Notes under the pieces: generated by a model
Database searches by the model: none
What the model was told of the DNA's origin: nothing
The model's input: only the letters and a program-made list of their open reading frames with translations
Made by a program: the position numbers and the translations under genes
Assembly: GCA_034769895.1 (NCBI GenBank)
Contig: CM068374.1
Span: 356,907,802 to 356,971,801 of the forward strand
Length of the DNA stretch: 64,000 nt
DNA from: Magicicada septendecula
Lineage: Eukaryota > Arthropoda > Insecta > Hemiptera > Cicadidae
Direction of reading: 5' to 3'
Part shown: piece after piece, positions 52,580-64,000 of the stretch
Position numbering within the stretch: position 1 is the stretch's first letter
How the letters are laid out: each line of letters begins with the position of its first letter

Positions 52580-53840
52580 TAGATAAGATTTGATCTTCCT
52601 TCTCCGTTTACATGTGTGGATTAGAATTTGATCTTTAAGGTGTTATGTAGTATCGCTGTCCAGCTCTGAATCCACAGTTTGAGCCACCATTTCCAAAGTC
52701 TCCCCAAACTTCTTTCACCTATTGCCTGATATTCTAACTATCTCCATGCAGTCTCTGTGGATCCATGAAACCACTACAGTGTCAACCGTTCATTTTCTTT
52801 GGAAGATTTCCTACAATACTGATCTGTTCTCAAATATAGGTGTCTCTCTTCATGTAATTTCATGTGTAGCCAGCCACTGAACGTAAGAATTTATGTTCCA
52901 TGCTTTGGATTTTTCTTTTATTTGCTTTCAGCTTTCACTTCCATTGAGAAATGCATGGATGGTCATTTCTGATCGAGTCTTATTTTATAACTTTTTTTTT
53001 TTAATCTAACAGTTCCATTCCAGTAATTAAATATTTCAATATCCTTGTCTAAATGCTAGATCCTTATTCAGGGAGATTATGCAACAGGGAAAATTTTAGT
53101 TGCTGACATGATGTACTTTTTCATCATTTATTACTATTTTAGATTTAAATCTACCGGTATTTAACAGTAAGTAAACAACAACGTGTTTCATGTTTCCCTA
53201 TGCTCATTTTAAATATGCTCACTAATAATTCCAGCTTATTAAGCTAATAATTCCAGCTGACCTTGTGATTGCATCATTTTTCAATGTCATTTAGTCCATG
53301 TTTTTTTATCACACAAATTTTGTCAATGCATGAAAAACAAACATTATCCAAACGAGTTCTGGGTATTTCCCCCATACGCTCATTAATTTATACCATGGAT
53401 ATAGCAGCGATTGTCTAGCATAAAGTGTGCAATAAAAACAACAGTTTTGCTTTGAATGGGCTCGTTTTGCTACATTGTGTTGTTGTTGACGTACACGCTA
53501 ATGCAATGCATCAGTTACAATTTAACAACAGAGCAGTGAAATTTATTTGCATGAGCCGTACTAGAGCTGAACATAATTGATTTTCCTATTTGTTAGCAAG
53601 GTCACAGAATATGTAGATGTTTACATTGTTAGGGTCCCCCATTTAGGTGTACAAATTTATTATTATTTATTTACAAAGAAATATATTTCAATAAAATTTA
53701 TGCGTTTACTATAATTTTTAGTGTTTTGATATTTATTACCACTTTACTGTTAATAAACTGCAAAAAGTTTCAGTATTTAAGTTGCTTAATAAGAAACGAA
53801 AAGACTGGTATGCGATAGGACAGCTTGGAGAGCTTTTACC
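52580..53840. other. No gene seen (1.3 kb of intron)
   Basis: Unassigned AT-rich intronic DNA downstream of the Helitron end. Confidence 0.4.
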
Positions 53841-53845
53841 ATTTG

Positions 53846-54240
53846 AAGACCTGCCTTAGGGCAGAACACCAAATAAATAAATAAATAAGAAGACATTTCA
53901 AATTACTAGAGTGTGGTTACACAGTTAAAACAGTACAACATGATGTCCAGTCTTCCTCTGCTGGTGTGAAAAGTGGACGTTAACAAAATGACAACAAAAA
54001 GGGTTAGACAGCAATAAAAGGAGATTCTTGAGAGCTGTTGTGGACATTCCTTAGCAGATGATAGAAGGAGTTATATATTCAGAAGAGAAAGATTTAATAT
54101 TTAAATATAAAGTACTGAGATAGAAATATGTAGAAATAAATTGAGAAATTAGATTGATCAAATGGCACCGTTCTGAAGGATATTAGGAACTGTAAACCAC
54201 AGTGTGGCAGAAGTGCAGACCAAATCAGAAATGATAGGTG
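53846..54240 (+). pseudogene. LINE 3' tail and decayed RT C-terminus
   Basis: 53846-53891 reads GACCTGCCTTAGGGCAGAAC followed by an (AAATA)n tail, a hairpin-plus-tail typical of LINE 3' ends. Directly after it, 53900-54180 holds scattered matches to the C-terminal region of endonuclease-RT LINEs (WTLTK, RRFLRAVVDIP, then RNKL.N.IDQM-like), with many stops. It resembles the family of the fragment at 7319-7640. These are likely two separate remnants. Confidence 0.5.
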
Positions 54241-54241
54241 A

Positions 54242-54246
<5 letters not shown>

Positions 54247-54279
<33 letters not shown>

Positions 54280-54280
54280 G
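54247..54280. repeat. (TTA)n microsatellite
   Basis: About 11 TTA/ATT units. Confidence 0.95.
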
Positions 54281-54644
54281 AGCAGTTGAATCGATATGTT
54301 TTATTATCTTAGTTCATACAATGTGGGCATACAAGTCTGTAACAAACAATTGTGTGAGGCCAAAAAGATCTTACATTCAAAGTTCAATTAACTTACATAT
54401 ATCATTTTTGTTACATAATTTTTCACTTATCCTTGTGTGTCCATCCAATGTATTTCGTCACTTACATTTTCTTGTGTTGATTAAGAAAATTGTGCACACT
54501 GGGCTATTTCTGTCAGTACCCAGAAATGAAACTGCCGAAATAACCTTTTAGTTTCAGAAGTAAAAATATTTAGAAGTTCAGATGCTGTCCATTTTTAGTT
54601 AACTTTTTTTCTCGGAGTTTTTATATCTTCAGTGTCATGTGAAC

Positions 54645-54915
54645 ATAGACTCAAATAGCATACCACACATCAGCTATCATTATAAATATGGAGACAAATA
54701 GGATATAATAAAAAATCAACAGTTGTAAACATGCAGGCAAGTAGAATATCATGCACGGCTGTCATTATGAATATGGAGACAAACAGCAAATCACACATCA
54801 GCTATCATTATAAATATGGAGACAAGTTATATATCACGCATCAGCTATCATTATACGTAAACATCGTGACAAATAGCATATCACTCAGCAGCAATCATTA
54901 TGAATGTAAACAATA
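54645..54915. repeat. Minisatellite, ~50-bp units
   Basis: Units of the form GACAAATAGCATATCACACA followed by TCAGCTATCATTATAAATATGGA recur about five times with variation (starts near 54648, 54735, 54778, 54822, 54870). Confidence 0.75.
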
Positions 54916-55478
54916 AACTATATTGTTATACTTCCTGAATCAGAAGTGTATTGTAAGCTAAAAACGGTTAAACATTTTAAATGCAATATAACTAAAAACA
55001 ACTACTAATCATAAAATTTGCCTTAAGTTTCAGTTGATATGTTAATTTTTCAACAAGAAATATTGTTGAAAACATAAAGCAACATTGTTTTTTACTTTAA
55101 TTTTCCCACTTAAGTTTACAAAAATACAAGTAAAGAACTTGTAGCCATGTTTTTCTGGATGTAACCAGTATTACAAATTATTATGAGCTTACATGTATCA
55201 CATTGACAACTGTGAACAAGTTAATAAAATGTTAATCGTTGCATTATGTTCGCAATTTTTAAGATAATTGTAAATTTAAAAAGCACATGTAATTTTAGTG
55301 ATGGTGTCGTGGGAGGAAGTACCAAATTCATGAGTAGCCTCCTAGCAGAACAATGCTTGCGCCAGGCCTAGCCTAATTACATATTACTATTTACTAATTA
55401 TTAGTAATTATTATTATTAATTACATATTAGTAATTATCAAAATAGTTTAGTTTTATAGATTGATAATGCCAGCAACA
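54916..55478. other. No gene seen
   Basis: Intronic AT-rich DNA. Near 55320-55380, GAGTAGCCTCCTAGCAG and CCAGGCCTAGCC resemble the reverse complement of sequence near 47700-47740. Confidence 0.4.
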
Positions 55479-55920
55479 TTAACCCTTAACTACTTTTGCT
55501 ATTTGTACTTACATGAGTTGCCTCATGGAGTAAATCTCTACCCCGGTCAAAAATTGTGTTATCTTGAAAATGATGTTTTATCAAAAAATAAACAAATCAA
55601 AATTTAATCAAAACTAACTTTATTATAAACAAGAATTGTACTTTTATTTATAAAAATGGCACTTTATTATTTACCATTCCTCACTTTTCAAAATGTAAAA
55701 ACTGGTTTTATGAAAGTACATAGAAATGTGCCTTAAACTATTGCGTTATAAAAATTAAATATAATATGAAATACTTGAAGGTACAAATTTTTAGCATATA
55801 AAAACAAATTTCTTCTTTACTTTTATAGAAAAATTCTGACATAGGGTCTTTTGGTTGTATCATTAGTATACACTAATCAACAATAAGTGAGTCTATACGT
55901 GAAGAAGACACATGTTTCAG

Positions 55921-56600
55921 TCATGACAGCTTACGCATACTCTTTTTTCTATGGAATGAATCTTACAAATAGATTTCCCACAGTTCGAACATGTCTTGGT
56001 AGTCAGTGCGTCTTTACTAAATGGACATATATACTAACAAGAAGTCTTTGGTTTCTTTAGTTGACTACATCCAAGCGACACTTCAATGGGGCATATTGTT
56101 TCAGTCTTTTCTCCGAGAAATTGATCAATTATACTCTTCAGATGTCTTGAGAAATTTCTAGATTTAATTTTTCTGTCCCAAACATGAGGTTTGATTAAGG
56201 ATATACCTAGTCTTTTACAAAATCGCAGTGAAGCAATTTATTTTTACTGTTACTGGGCCTTTGATACCAGGTAAATATAAAACTATATTGTGCAAACTAG
56301 TTCTTAAATGTACTAGTGGAAATTTCAACCATTTATAACAGTTTCTTCCATAAAAATAACTAGACTCTCTTACTATGTCTTGCTCTTCTTCGTTTCCATT
56401 CTCTTCCTCTTGACAGTCATCTTCCATTTCACTTTCTGTATCATGCTGACACATCAGTGGGAGCATCGCTAAATTCACTGTCATCTTGAAAAAAATCTGG
56501 TATATCTGGTTGCTCTGACACATCTTCTTCTTCCAGTAAGTCAACAATTTCGTTTTCAGTTGTATTGTGCCATTTTTACTTCCATGTTCCTTAAGGAAAT
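55921..56600 (-). pseudogene. piggyBac transposase remnant (N- and C-terminal pieces)
   Basis: N-terminal piece (about 56590-56215): an acidic stretch (EIVDLLEEEDVSEQPD in one frame) shifts to another frame reading DIVRESSYFYGRNCYKWLKF, then LRTSLHNIVLYLPGIKGP, typical of the region before the first catalytic Asp. C-terminal piece (about 56210-55921): an in-frame TAG, then CPFSKDALTTKTCSNCGKSI and CVSCHD, the Cys-rich RING-like zinc domain of piggyBac transposases, ending at TGA 55923-55921. The DDD catalytic core (several hundred residues) is absent. The first ~18 codons of the open frame 56619-56215 come from satellite sequence, not transposase. Confidence 0.85.
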
Positions 56601-59362
56601 GGAAGTATGGTGATGGCAAAAAAAATCGTGTTCGAGATTATTGGATTATTGCAGATTCTGATTGTACTACACTCAAAACATGAAAAAAGTCATTTTTCGA
56701 AAAGTGTCTGTGTGTAGATTGTTTTCTATGGCAAACGATAAGAGCCGCAAATTAAAACAGAATCAAATAATTTTTTGCATACAGCCCTGATTTGTAGAGT
56801 ACTCAAGACCTATTGTTTTTGGTGAAGATCGGTTAAGGGAAAGTGGTAGTTTACCTGCAACGGTTTTTTTTTAATCAAGGGCAATTTTTACTTCCATGTT
56901 CCTTAAGGAAATGGAAGTATGGTGATGGCAAAAAAAATCGTGTTCGAGATTATTGCAGATTCTGATTGTACTACACTCAAAACATGAAAAAAAGTCGTTT
57001 TTCGAAAAGTGTCTGTGTGTGTGTCTGTCTGTGTGTCTGTCTGTCTGTGTGTGTGTGTGTGTCTGTAGATTTTTTTTCTATGGCAAACGATAACAGCCGC
57101 AAATTCAAACAGAATCAAATAATTTTTTGCAGACAGCCCTGATTTGTAGAGTACTCGCGACCTATTGTTTTTGGTGAAGATCGGTTGAGGGAAAGGGGTA
57201 GTTTACCTGCAACGGTTTTTTTTTATCAAGGGTAATTTTGTTTGTTTGGCAAACGATAACAGCCGCAAATTCAAACAGAATCAAATAATGTTTCGCATAC
57301 AGCTCTGAATTGTAGAGTTCTCAAGATCTGTTGATTTTGGTAAAGATCGGTTAAGGGAAAGGGGTAGTTTACCTGCAACGTTTTATGTTTTAACAAGGGT
57401 ATTTTCTATGGCAAACGATAACAGCCGCAAATTCAAACATAATCAAATACGTTTTTGCATACAGCCCTGTTTCTTGAGTACTAAAGACCTGTTGTCTTTG
57501 GTGAAGATCGTTTAAGGGAAAGGGGTAGTTTACCTGCCACGTTTTTTGTTTTATCAAGTGTATTTTGTATGGCAAACGATAACAGCCGCAAATTCAAACA
57601 AAATCATATAATATTTTGCATACAGCCCTGAATTGTCGAGTTCTCAAAACCTGTCGTTTTTGGTGAAGATCGGTTAAGGGAAAGGGGTAGTTTACCTGCC
57701 ACGTTTTTTGTTTTATCAAGTGTATTTTGTATGGCAAACGATAACAGCCGCAAATTCAAACAAAATCATATAATATTTTGCATACAGCCCTGAATTGTCG
57801 AGTTCTCAAAACCTGTCGTTTTTGGTGAAGATCGGTTAAGGGAAAGGGGTAGTTTACCTGCAACGTTGTATGTTTTAAAAGGGTATTTTCTATGGCAAAC
57901 GATAAGAGCCTCAAATTCAAACAGAATCAAATACGTTTTTCCATACAGCCCTGTTTTGTTGAGTATTAAAGACCTATTGTTTTTGGTGAATATCGGTTAA
58001 GGGAAAGGGGTAGTTTACCTGACACGTTTTTTGTTTTATCAAGGGTATTTTATATGGCAAACGATAACAGCCGCAAATTCAAACAGAATCCTATAATATT
58101 TTGTATACAGCCCTGAAATGTAGAGGTCTCAAGACCTGTTGGTTTTGGTGAAGATCGGTTAAGGGAATAAGGTTGTTTACCAGCAACATTTTATGTTTTA
58201 TCAAGGGTAATTTTTTATTTGACTAACGATAACTGCCGTACATTAAAACAGAATCAACTACTCTTCTGCATACCTTTTTGAATTATACAGAACTCAAGGT
58301 CTGTTGATTTTGTTGAAGATCGGTTAAGGGAAAGGGGTAGTTTACCTGCAACGTTTTATGTTTTAACAAGGGTATTTTTTCTATGACGAACGATAACTGC
58401 CGTACATTAAAACAGAATCAACTAATGTTTAGCATACAGCCCTGAGTTGTAGAGTTTTCAAGCCCTATTGTTTTTGGTGAAGATCGGTTAATGGAATAAG
58501 GTAGTTTACCAGCAACGTTTTATGTTTTATCAAGGGTGTTTTCTATGGCAAACGATAACAGCCGCAAATTCAAACAGAATCAAATAATTGTTTGCATACA
58601 GGCCTGAATTGTAGCGTACCCAAGACCTGTCGTTTTTGGTGAAGATCAGTTAAGGGAAAGGGGTAGTTTACCTGCAACGGTTTTTTATCAAGGGTAATTT
58701 TTTTCTATAGTAAACGATAACAGCCGCAAATTCAAACAGAATCAAATGATGTTTTGCATACAGCCCTGTATTGTAGAGTTCTCAATACCTATTGGTGTTG
58801 GTGAAGATCGGTTAAGGGAAAGGGGTAGTTTACCAGCAACATTTTATATTTTAACAAGGGTAATTTTGTATATGACGAACGATAACTGCCGTAAATTCAA
58901 ACAGAATCAACTAGGTTTTTGCATACCTTTTTGAACTAAAGAGAACTCAAGGTCTGTTGATTTTGTTGAAGATCGGTTAAGGGAAGGGGTAGTTTATCAG
59001 CAACGTTTTATGTTTTAAAAAGGGTAATTTTTTTATGGCAAACGATAACTGCCGAAAATTCAATGAGAATCAAATAATTTTTTGCACCCTTTCCTGAGTT
59101 GCAGAGAGCTCAAGGTCTATTGTTTTGGTGAAGATCGGTTAAGGGAAAGGGGTAGTTTACCTGCAACATTTTATGTTGTAACAAGAGAAATGTTCCCATG
59201 ACGAACGATAACTGCCGCACATTCAAACAGAATCATATATTTTTTTGCATGTTTCCCTGAATTCTAGAGGACGGAAGGTCTGTTGATTTTGGAGAAGATC
59301 GGTTAAGAGAAAGGGGTAGTTTACCTGAAACATTTTATGATTTAACAAGAGTAAAGTACTTA
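56577..59362 (+). repeat. Satellite block 1, ~162-bp monomers
   Basis: About 15 head-to-tail monomers, each containing GGCAAACGATAACAGCCGCA, ATACAGCCCTGAATTG and GAAGATCGGTTAAGGGAAAG. Spacing between the last motif is 161-162 bp (57666, 57828, 57989, 58151). Two neighbours (about 57555-57880) are almost identical, so local duplication is recent. The first two copies carry extra upstream sequence (ACTTCCATGTTCCTTAAGG, at 56578 and 56890) and a mixed (TG/TCTG)n run at about 57010-57066. Confidence 0.93.
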
Positions 59363-59800
59363 ATTTTTATAAATAAAGTCTCCTGATAAGAAGCTCATAG
59401 TAATCCACTGTAGAAACGTAGATGAAATGTCTATAAATGAAGAAGTTAATTGAACGGGGTGGGGGTAATTTTCTATTATTAAAAATTATAGTTGAAGGTG
59501 GAGGGGAGAATTTTTTATATGTGTACTACGTTATCGGCAACAAAGAAGTAGTTTTTTGTTAAAATTGCTTCCCGGGCTCTTTAGCCGTAGTCCAATGTTT
59601 TCTGCAAAACCAGACTGCCATCATCGGTGAAAATCGAGTGCGAAAACATGAGGTGGTATACGTTAGTGACCACAGTACTGTGGTTAATGCTGAAGAAATA
59701 AGTAGAAAGACGTAGTTTCTATGGAAATATTTCATTTCGAATATGATTTTAAATATAAATCTTAGAACATGGAAGTCATGTATGGTTCTCCATACCGATA
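59363..59800 (-). repeat. Spacer 1 with PLE end and damaged hammerhead
   Basis: About 440 bp. It holds CCCGGGCTCTTTAGCCG..GTCCAATG and the palindrome ACCACAGTACTGTGGT, arranged as in the PLE2 ends but on the minus strand. The hammerhead core reads CCGATGA and part of stem II is deleted. Confidence 0.65.
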
Positions 59801-60750
59801 TTTTCTATGGCAAACGATAACAGCCGCAAATTCAAACAGAATCAAATAATTTTTTGCATACAGCCCTGATTTGTAGAGTACTCAAGACCTATTGTTTTTG
59901 GTGAAGATCGGTTAAGGGAAAGGGGTAGTTTACCTGCAACGGTTTTTTATCAAGGGTAATTTTTTCTATGGTAAACGATAACAGCCGCAAATTCAAACAG
60001 AATCAAATAATGTTTTGCATACAGCCCAGAATTGTAGAGTTCTCAAGACCTGTTGGTTTTGGTGAAGATCGGTTAAGGGAATAGGGTAGTTTACCTGCAA
60101 CATTTTATTGTTTTAACAAGGGTAATTTTTTCTATGACGAACGATAACTGCCGTAAATTAAAACAGAATCAACTACTCTTTTGCATACCTTTTTGAATTA
60201 TACAGAACTCAAGGTATGTTGATTTTGTTGAAGATCGGTTAAGGGAATGGGGTAGTTTACCTGCAACGTTTTATATTTTAACTAGGGTATTTTCTATGGC
60301 AAACGATAAGAGCCACAAATTCAAACAGAATCAAATAATTTTTTGCATACAGCCCTGAACTGTAGAGTACTCAAGACCTATTGTTTTTGGTGAAGATCGG
60401 TTAAGGGAAAGGGGTAGTTTACCAGCAACATTTTATGTTTTAAGAAGGGTAATTTTTTTTACGAAAGATAACTGCCGTAAATTCAAAGAGAATCAAATAA
60501 TTTTTTGCATACTTCCTGAATTGTAGAGAACTCAAGGCCTACTGATTTTGGTGAAGATCGGTTAAGGGAAAGGGGTAGTAACAAGAGAAATGTTTCCATG
60601 ATGAACGATAACTGCCGCACATTCAAACAGAATCAAATATTTTTTTGCATGCATCCCTGCATTGTAGAGGACTGAAGGTCTATTGATTTTGGTGAAGATC
60701 GGTTAAGAGATAGGGGTACTTTACCTGCAACGTTTTATGTTTTAACAAGA
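59801..60750 (+). repeat. Satellite block 2, ~162-bp monomers
   Basis: About six further monomers of the same satellite, followed by the same kind of spacer. The whole is therefore a higher-order arrangement of monomers plus spacer, present twice. Confidence 0.92.
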
Positions 60751-61225
60751 GTAAAGTACTTAATTTTGATAAATAAAGTATCCTGATAAGAAGCTCATAA
60801 TAATCCACTGTAGAAACGTAGATGAAATATCTATAAATGAAGAGGTTAGGTGAACGGGGTTTGGGTAGTTTTCTGTAAATGAAAATTATAGTTGAAGGGA
60901 GAGGGGAGAATTTTTTATATGTGTACTACGTTATTGGCAACAAAGAAGTAGTTCTTTGTTAAAATTCCTTCCCGGGCTGTTTAGCTTTAGTCCAATGTTT
61001 TCTGAAAAACAGACTTTTCGGCAGTGCCATCGACTGCCATCATCAGTGAAAATCGAGTGCGAAAACGTGAGGTGGTATACGTTAGTGACCACAGTACTGT
61101 GGTTAAGGCTGAAGCAATAAGTAGAAAGAAGTAGTTTCTATGGAAATATTTCATTTCGAATATGATTTTAAATATAAATCGTAGAACATGGAGTCATGTA
61201 TGGTTCTCCATACCGATATTATCAA
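60751..61225 (-). repeat. Spacer 2 with PLE end and hammerhead-like motif
   Basis: A second copy of spacer 1 (shared AAGTACTTAATTTT.ATAAA, GTTGAAGG, ACGTTAGTGACCACAG), somewhat longer because it keeps the complete hammerhead stem II. It ends with GGTTCTCCATACCGATATT, as spacer 1 does. Confidence 0.7.
61012..61046 (-). ncRNA. Hammerhead-like motif in satellite spacer 2
   Basis: Minus strand: CA, CTGATGA, extra T, stem II GGCAGT/ACTGCC around CGATGGC, GAAA, then AGTC and TG. Stem III is not self-complementary here (AAGT), so cleavage is uncertain. Confidence 0.5.
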
Positions 61226-61484
61226 AATAAAATAAAAAACAAAGAAATATGAGAGTAAAAAAAAGTTACCGTAACTGGCTTCATGGGGTATATTTCTACC
61301 CCACTACATACATACCTCCGATACTGTTGGTCACAACACATTTGGCTTCTGCTCATTGCAAGAGCACAGTCACTACTGAGATTACATGGAAGGGGAACGG
61401 CAACGTTCCAGTAGGGTCACAATAATAAACAAAAGTGTACCACGTGGGGTATAAATCAACTCCACAAAGGTACTTAAGAGCTAA

Positions 61485-62946
61485 TTTCATGTATAACTGT
61501 AATAAGTGCAAGTTTGTAATTGAAGTAAATTACATAGCGCAGGTGTAGGATTTTATGAATTTTAAAGATTTATTAGAGTGTTGTTTTTACTTTGGTTGAA
61601 AAATAAATGTTATAGTAAGCTACAAGTACAGGTTTATAACATACATCAATTATTCTGTGAAAAACATTGATTAGTGTTGCTTTATGAGCATTTATTTATT
61701 GTTAGCGTCAACACTATATGATGTTTCATCGAAATGTGTGTGCAACTTTTCAATTTACCGCACTAGAACTGTTTTATTCAAAAATCGTTTTTTATGATAT
61801 TAGTAAACCTGTTATAGCTACGTTTTATTCAGTAGCTAATTGTTTTAACTAGCTAAGTTTTTGTGTTTGTTGTTTACTTAAGCTCGTCAGTAAGTTCAGA
61901 AGCTTTTTAAAAGTGAAAACCGGTTCAGGTTGTAAGGTAAAGCTTTTAAGTTTTTACCCATAAAAAGTTTTGTGTTCCGAGTCGTAGTGAAATAATTATA
62001 TTTATGGTAAAAACATTGAACATTGTACTCCTAAGTGGTACTAAAGCTTCCAAGATGGTCGTGTATCAGGTGAAGATAGTTATATAACATGAAGATCATG
62101 GTACCTTGTTCCATCAATTTTTATTACTAGTGCTACCATCAATAATTACTACTAACTGGCTATTTTACATCATTTGCATGAAGTGTATGAAAAGATAGTT
62201 TATAGAAATTGCACCGTAGTAATTTTGTAATTGTTTGCTGAACAAATGTTTAGCGAAAAGTGACGCTGTTACGTTCCTGTAACTACCATATTTACTAGAT
62301 ATGGCTGTATGTGACCTTTCCCTCTTTCAAAGGACGATAGAAACTATAAAAGGATAACACTTCACAACTGGTGAAGACCAAAAATTAAAAAAAAAACAAT
62401 TCAGGTTATATCAAGTCTGTACCAGAGAGTGAATTCTAGAATTGTTTAAAGACAGAAAAAAACATTAACATATTTGCGTTATAACTGATGGTAGATTACT
62501 TAGGAATGGAGTATATATAAATGCTGATGAATAAAGACATAATCTTACAAATCCTAAAACATCGCATAAATGTTTTTGCAAAATCTCACATAATTTTTCA
62601 TAAAATCTCATATAATGGTATCATAAATTTTAGTTTTGGCTAAGTTAAAAGCATTTGTGTTTATCAGTGGCATTAGAAAGTCAGTACTTCATACAGTCCA
62701 TATTAGTAATTTCATAATACATTTGTATATATTAACCAAAATATGTGGGTAACATTTTGTGAATATTTCATATTCAATTTATTGATTTGCCATTTTTTTA
62801 ATATAGTTATTTATTTTAATAAATTATCAAGTTATATGTTGTAAATCATTTAATTCATGTTTTTTTTTATGATCACAAACGTTATTGATTTTATGATTGT
62901 GCAATCTGAGTGCATTACTAATGTTAACAATTTTGTTATGTTATAG
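61485..62946 (+). other. Intron 3' part, no other feature
   Basis: AT-rich DNA leading to the acceptor. A consensus-like branch sequence TTACTAATG lies at about 62914-62922, 25 bp before GTTATGTTATAG. Confidence 0.5.
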
Positions 62947-63024
62947 AAAGAACCTCTCCAGTTTGAAGTACACCTGAAAGGAGCCCCAGAGGAGGTTATT
63001 CAGCTTGTGAACAATATTAAAGAG
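62947..63024 (+). CDS. Probable second host exon, 26 codons
   Basis: The acceptor TTATGTTATAG|AAAG has a TACTAAT-type branch point upstream, and the donor is GAG|GTAGCT. The 78-bp exon is open in phase 0 at both ends and encodes KEPLQFEVHLKGAPEEVIQL followed by VNNIKE, an amphipathic beta-alpha looking stretch. It joins in frame to the Pro/Glu-rich N-terminus from 47299-47343. GC content and codon use differ clearly from the flanks. I do not recognise the family. The protein would continue beyond the window. Confidence 0.6.
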
Positions 63025-63890
63025 GTAGCTATTATTTCGATTTGTTTAGATATCGACAGGTCATTGTGTGCATATATGTTAGTCAAATTGTTACCGACTT
63101 CAATTCGTTCACAATTCAATTCCATGTGTCATTTTATCTCAGTGATTTATCTGTAGTTTAGTAAGTGTGTTACTGACTTGTCATTCTTTAAAAAGTCCAA
63201 CGGCTTTCTGTATGTAAATGGCATAATACATATTCAGTTGGCTGTGAGCGAATGGCTTCTACACACTGATAAGGTGGTTTATCCTATGCCCTTGTTGCTC
63301 TCTGTTGCTTTTTCTGTCTGTTAGCATCTCTGAATCCCATTGGCTGTATGGTAAATAAAGCCGTTTGTTTTTAAACAGCTGTTTATAACCACAGATTCAC
63401 AGTTCATTGAGTTATTGTTGTTATATCTATCGCTTTTGCCCTTCTTTCTAGAAATATTGTGTATTTAAAACTGTGCGCAAGAACAGTCTGAATTATATTT
63501 TTTCGTAATGTACTGTAATGTCGTCCACTAAAATTGGAAATTGTGTATATTGAAATTAATTAAGGTACAAGAATAATAACTGGTATCACTATAAACTGAT
63601 ACACTGAAATTGTATCGTCTTTCCTAATGTAACTTATGTTGAATAGTGGGCATATTGGTGCAGAATAGTAGCGTGAAAATAAACAAATTAACAAATGGAT
63701 GCTTAAAATATCCTGGGAGTATAGAATACGAACATCTGTCCATTTTAGAGCAAACAAAAAGTAATGTCCATTCATGGTGTAGTTGAACCATAATAAGGGA
63801 GAACACTTCTGGTGTAAAAATAGTTACAATAGTATTGGTGTACCAATAGTTACATCTTCTGCAAATATTTGTGCTGAACACAACACATAA

Positions 63891-63894
<4 letters not shown>
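63025..63894. other. Intron, no feature seen
   Basis: AT-rich sequence after the second exon, without a supported gene or repeat. Confidence 0.4.

Positions 63895-63928
<34 letters not shown>
63895..63928. repeat. (AT)n microsatellite
   Basis: About 17 AT units, directly followed by TGTAACAGTACAGACTGTCC, which could be the start of another element inserted in TA-rich DNA. The window ends too soon to tell. Confidence 0.9.
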
Positions 63929-63931
<3 letters not shown>

Positions 63932-64000
63932 AACAGTACAGACTGTCCCATAAAAATCAACTAGCTGAGTAAAAAGAAATGATGATAACCAGTAGTAAAT

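Larger units (their letters stand above)
55479..61484 (-). mobile_element. piggyBac-like element with internal deletion and satellite insertion
   Basis: Left end: TTAA (55479-55482) then CCCTTAACTACTTTTG. The right end, inverted, reads TTAG then CTCTTAAGTACCTTTG (16 of 20 matching overall). TTAA targets and CCC-type ends are typical of piggyBac. The right TTAA has mutated to CTAA on the plus strand. Subterminal blocks with CTCATGG.GTA.AT.TCTACCCC occur inside both ends. On the minus strand the element holds the two ends of a piggyBac transposase joined with loss of its catalytic middle. Most of the 6 kb is an inserted 162-bp satellite. Confidence 0.78.

Noticed and set aside
56577..60750. CRISPR-like array
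   Set aside because: Monomers of about 162 bp are contiguous with no unique spacers between short repeats. It is satellite DNA in a eukaryotic setting.

Overview
This window looks like AT-rich, repeat-dense nuclear DNA from an arthropod, most likely an insect with a large genome. Nothing in it is bacterial: there are no operons and no Shine-Dalgarno-spaced genes. It holds long (GT)n microsatellites and remains of nearly every insect transposon class: Penelope-like elements (PLEs), Ty3/gypsy LTR elements, LINEs, a Helitron, piggyBac, an ISXO2-like DDE element and a small hAT-like MITE. The exact taxon cannot be read from the sequence.

Layout. 0.7-3.6 kb: a decayed PLE with 140-bp inverted ends and a 12-bp target duplication. 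6.7-7.7 kb: LINE fragments. 7.75-15.9 kb: a minus-strand gypsy element with 1.7-kb LTRs, broken gag-pol and truncated integrase. 18.5-19.1 kb: an old ~190-bp tandem repeat. 20.3-21.7 kb: a truncated PLE carrying a 325-bp hAT-like MITE, followed at 21.7-23.9 kb by a putative 2.15-kb solo LTR. 27.1-39.1 kb: a second, younger gypsy element on the plus strand, whose 5' LTR is split by a 3.1-kb palindromic PLE with a 13-bp target duplication. 42.1-45.3 kb: an ISXO2-like transposase pseudogene split by a putative 2.3-kb solo LTR, then a clean 527-bp solo LTR with a 4-bp duplication. 47.2-47.34 kb and 62.95-63.02 kb: two probable host exons that join in phase, so 47.3-62.9 kb would be one 15.6-kb intron. 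That intron holds a LINE fragment, an LTR relic, a Helitron helicase pseudogene, another LINE tail, a minisatellite and a piggyBac element interrupted by a 162-bp satellite.

The most interesting theme is a hammerhead-ribozyme-like motif (CUGANGA core, stem II hairpin, GAAA, very short palindromic stem III) at the ends of all PLE-related pieces here, in at least five sequence variants. One sits in a compact 336-bp unit (50005-50340) whose perfect 68-bp inverted arm starts exactly at the predicted cleavage site. Another sits in spacers between satellite blocks inside the piggyBac element.

Almost all mobile-element genes are pseudogenes. The only likely functional protein-coding sequence is the two-exon host fragment, which I could not assign to a known gene.
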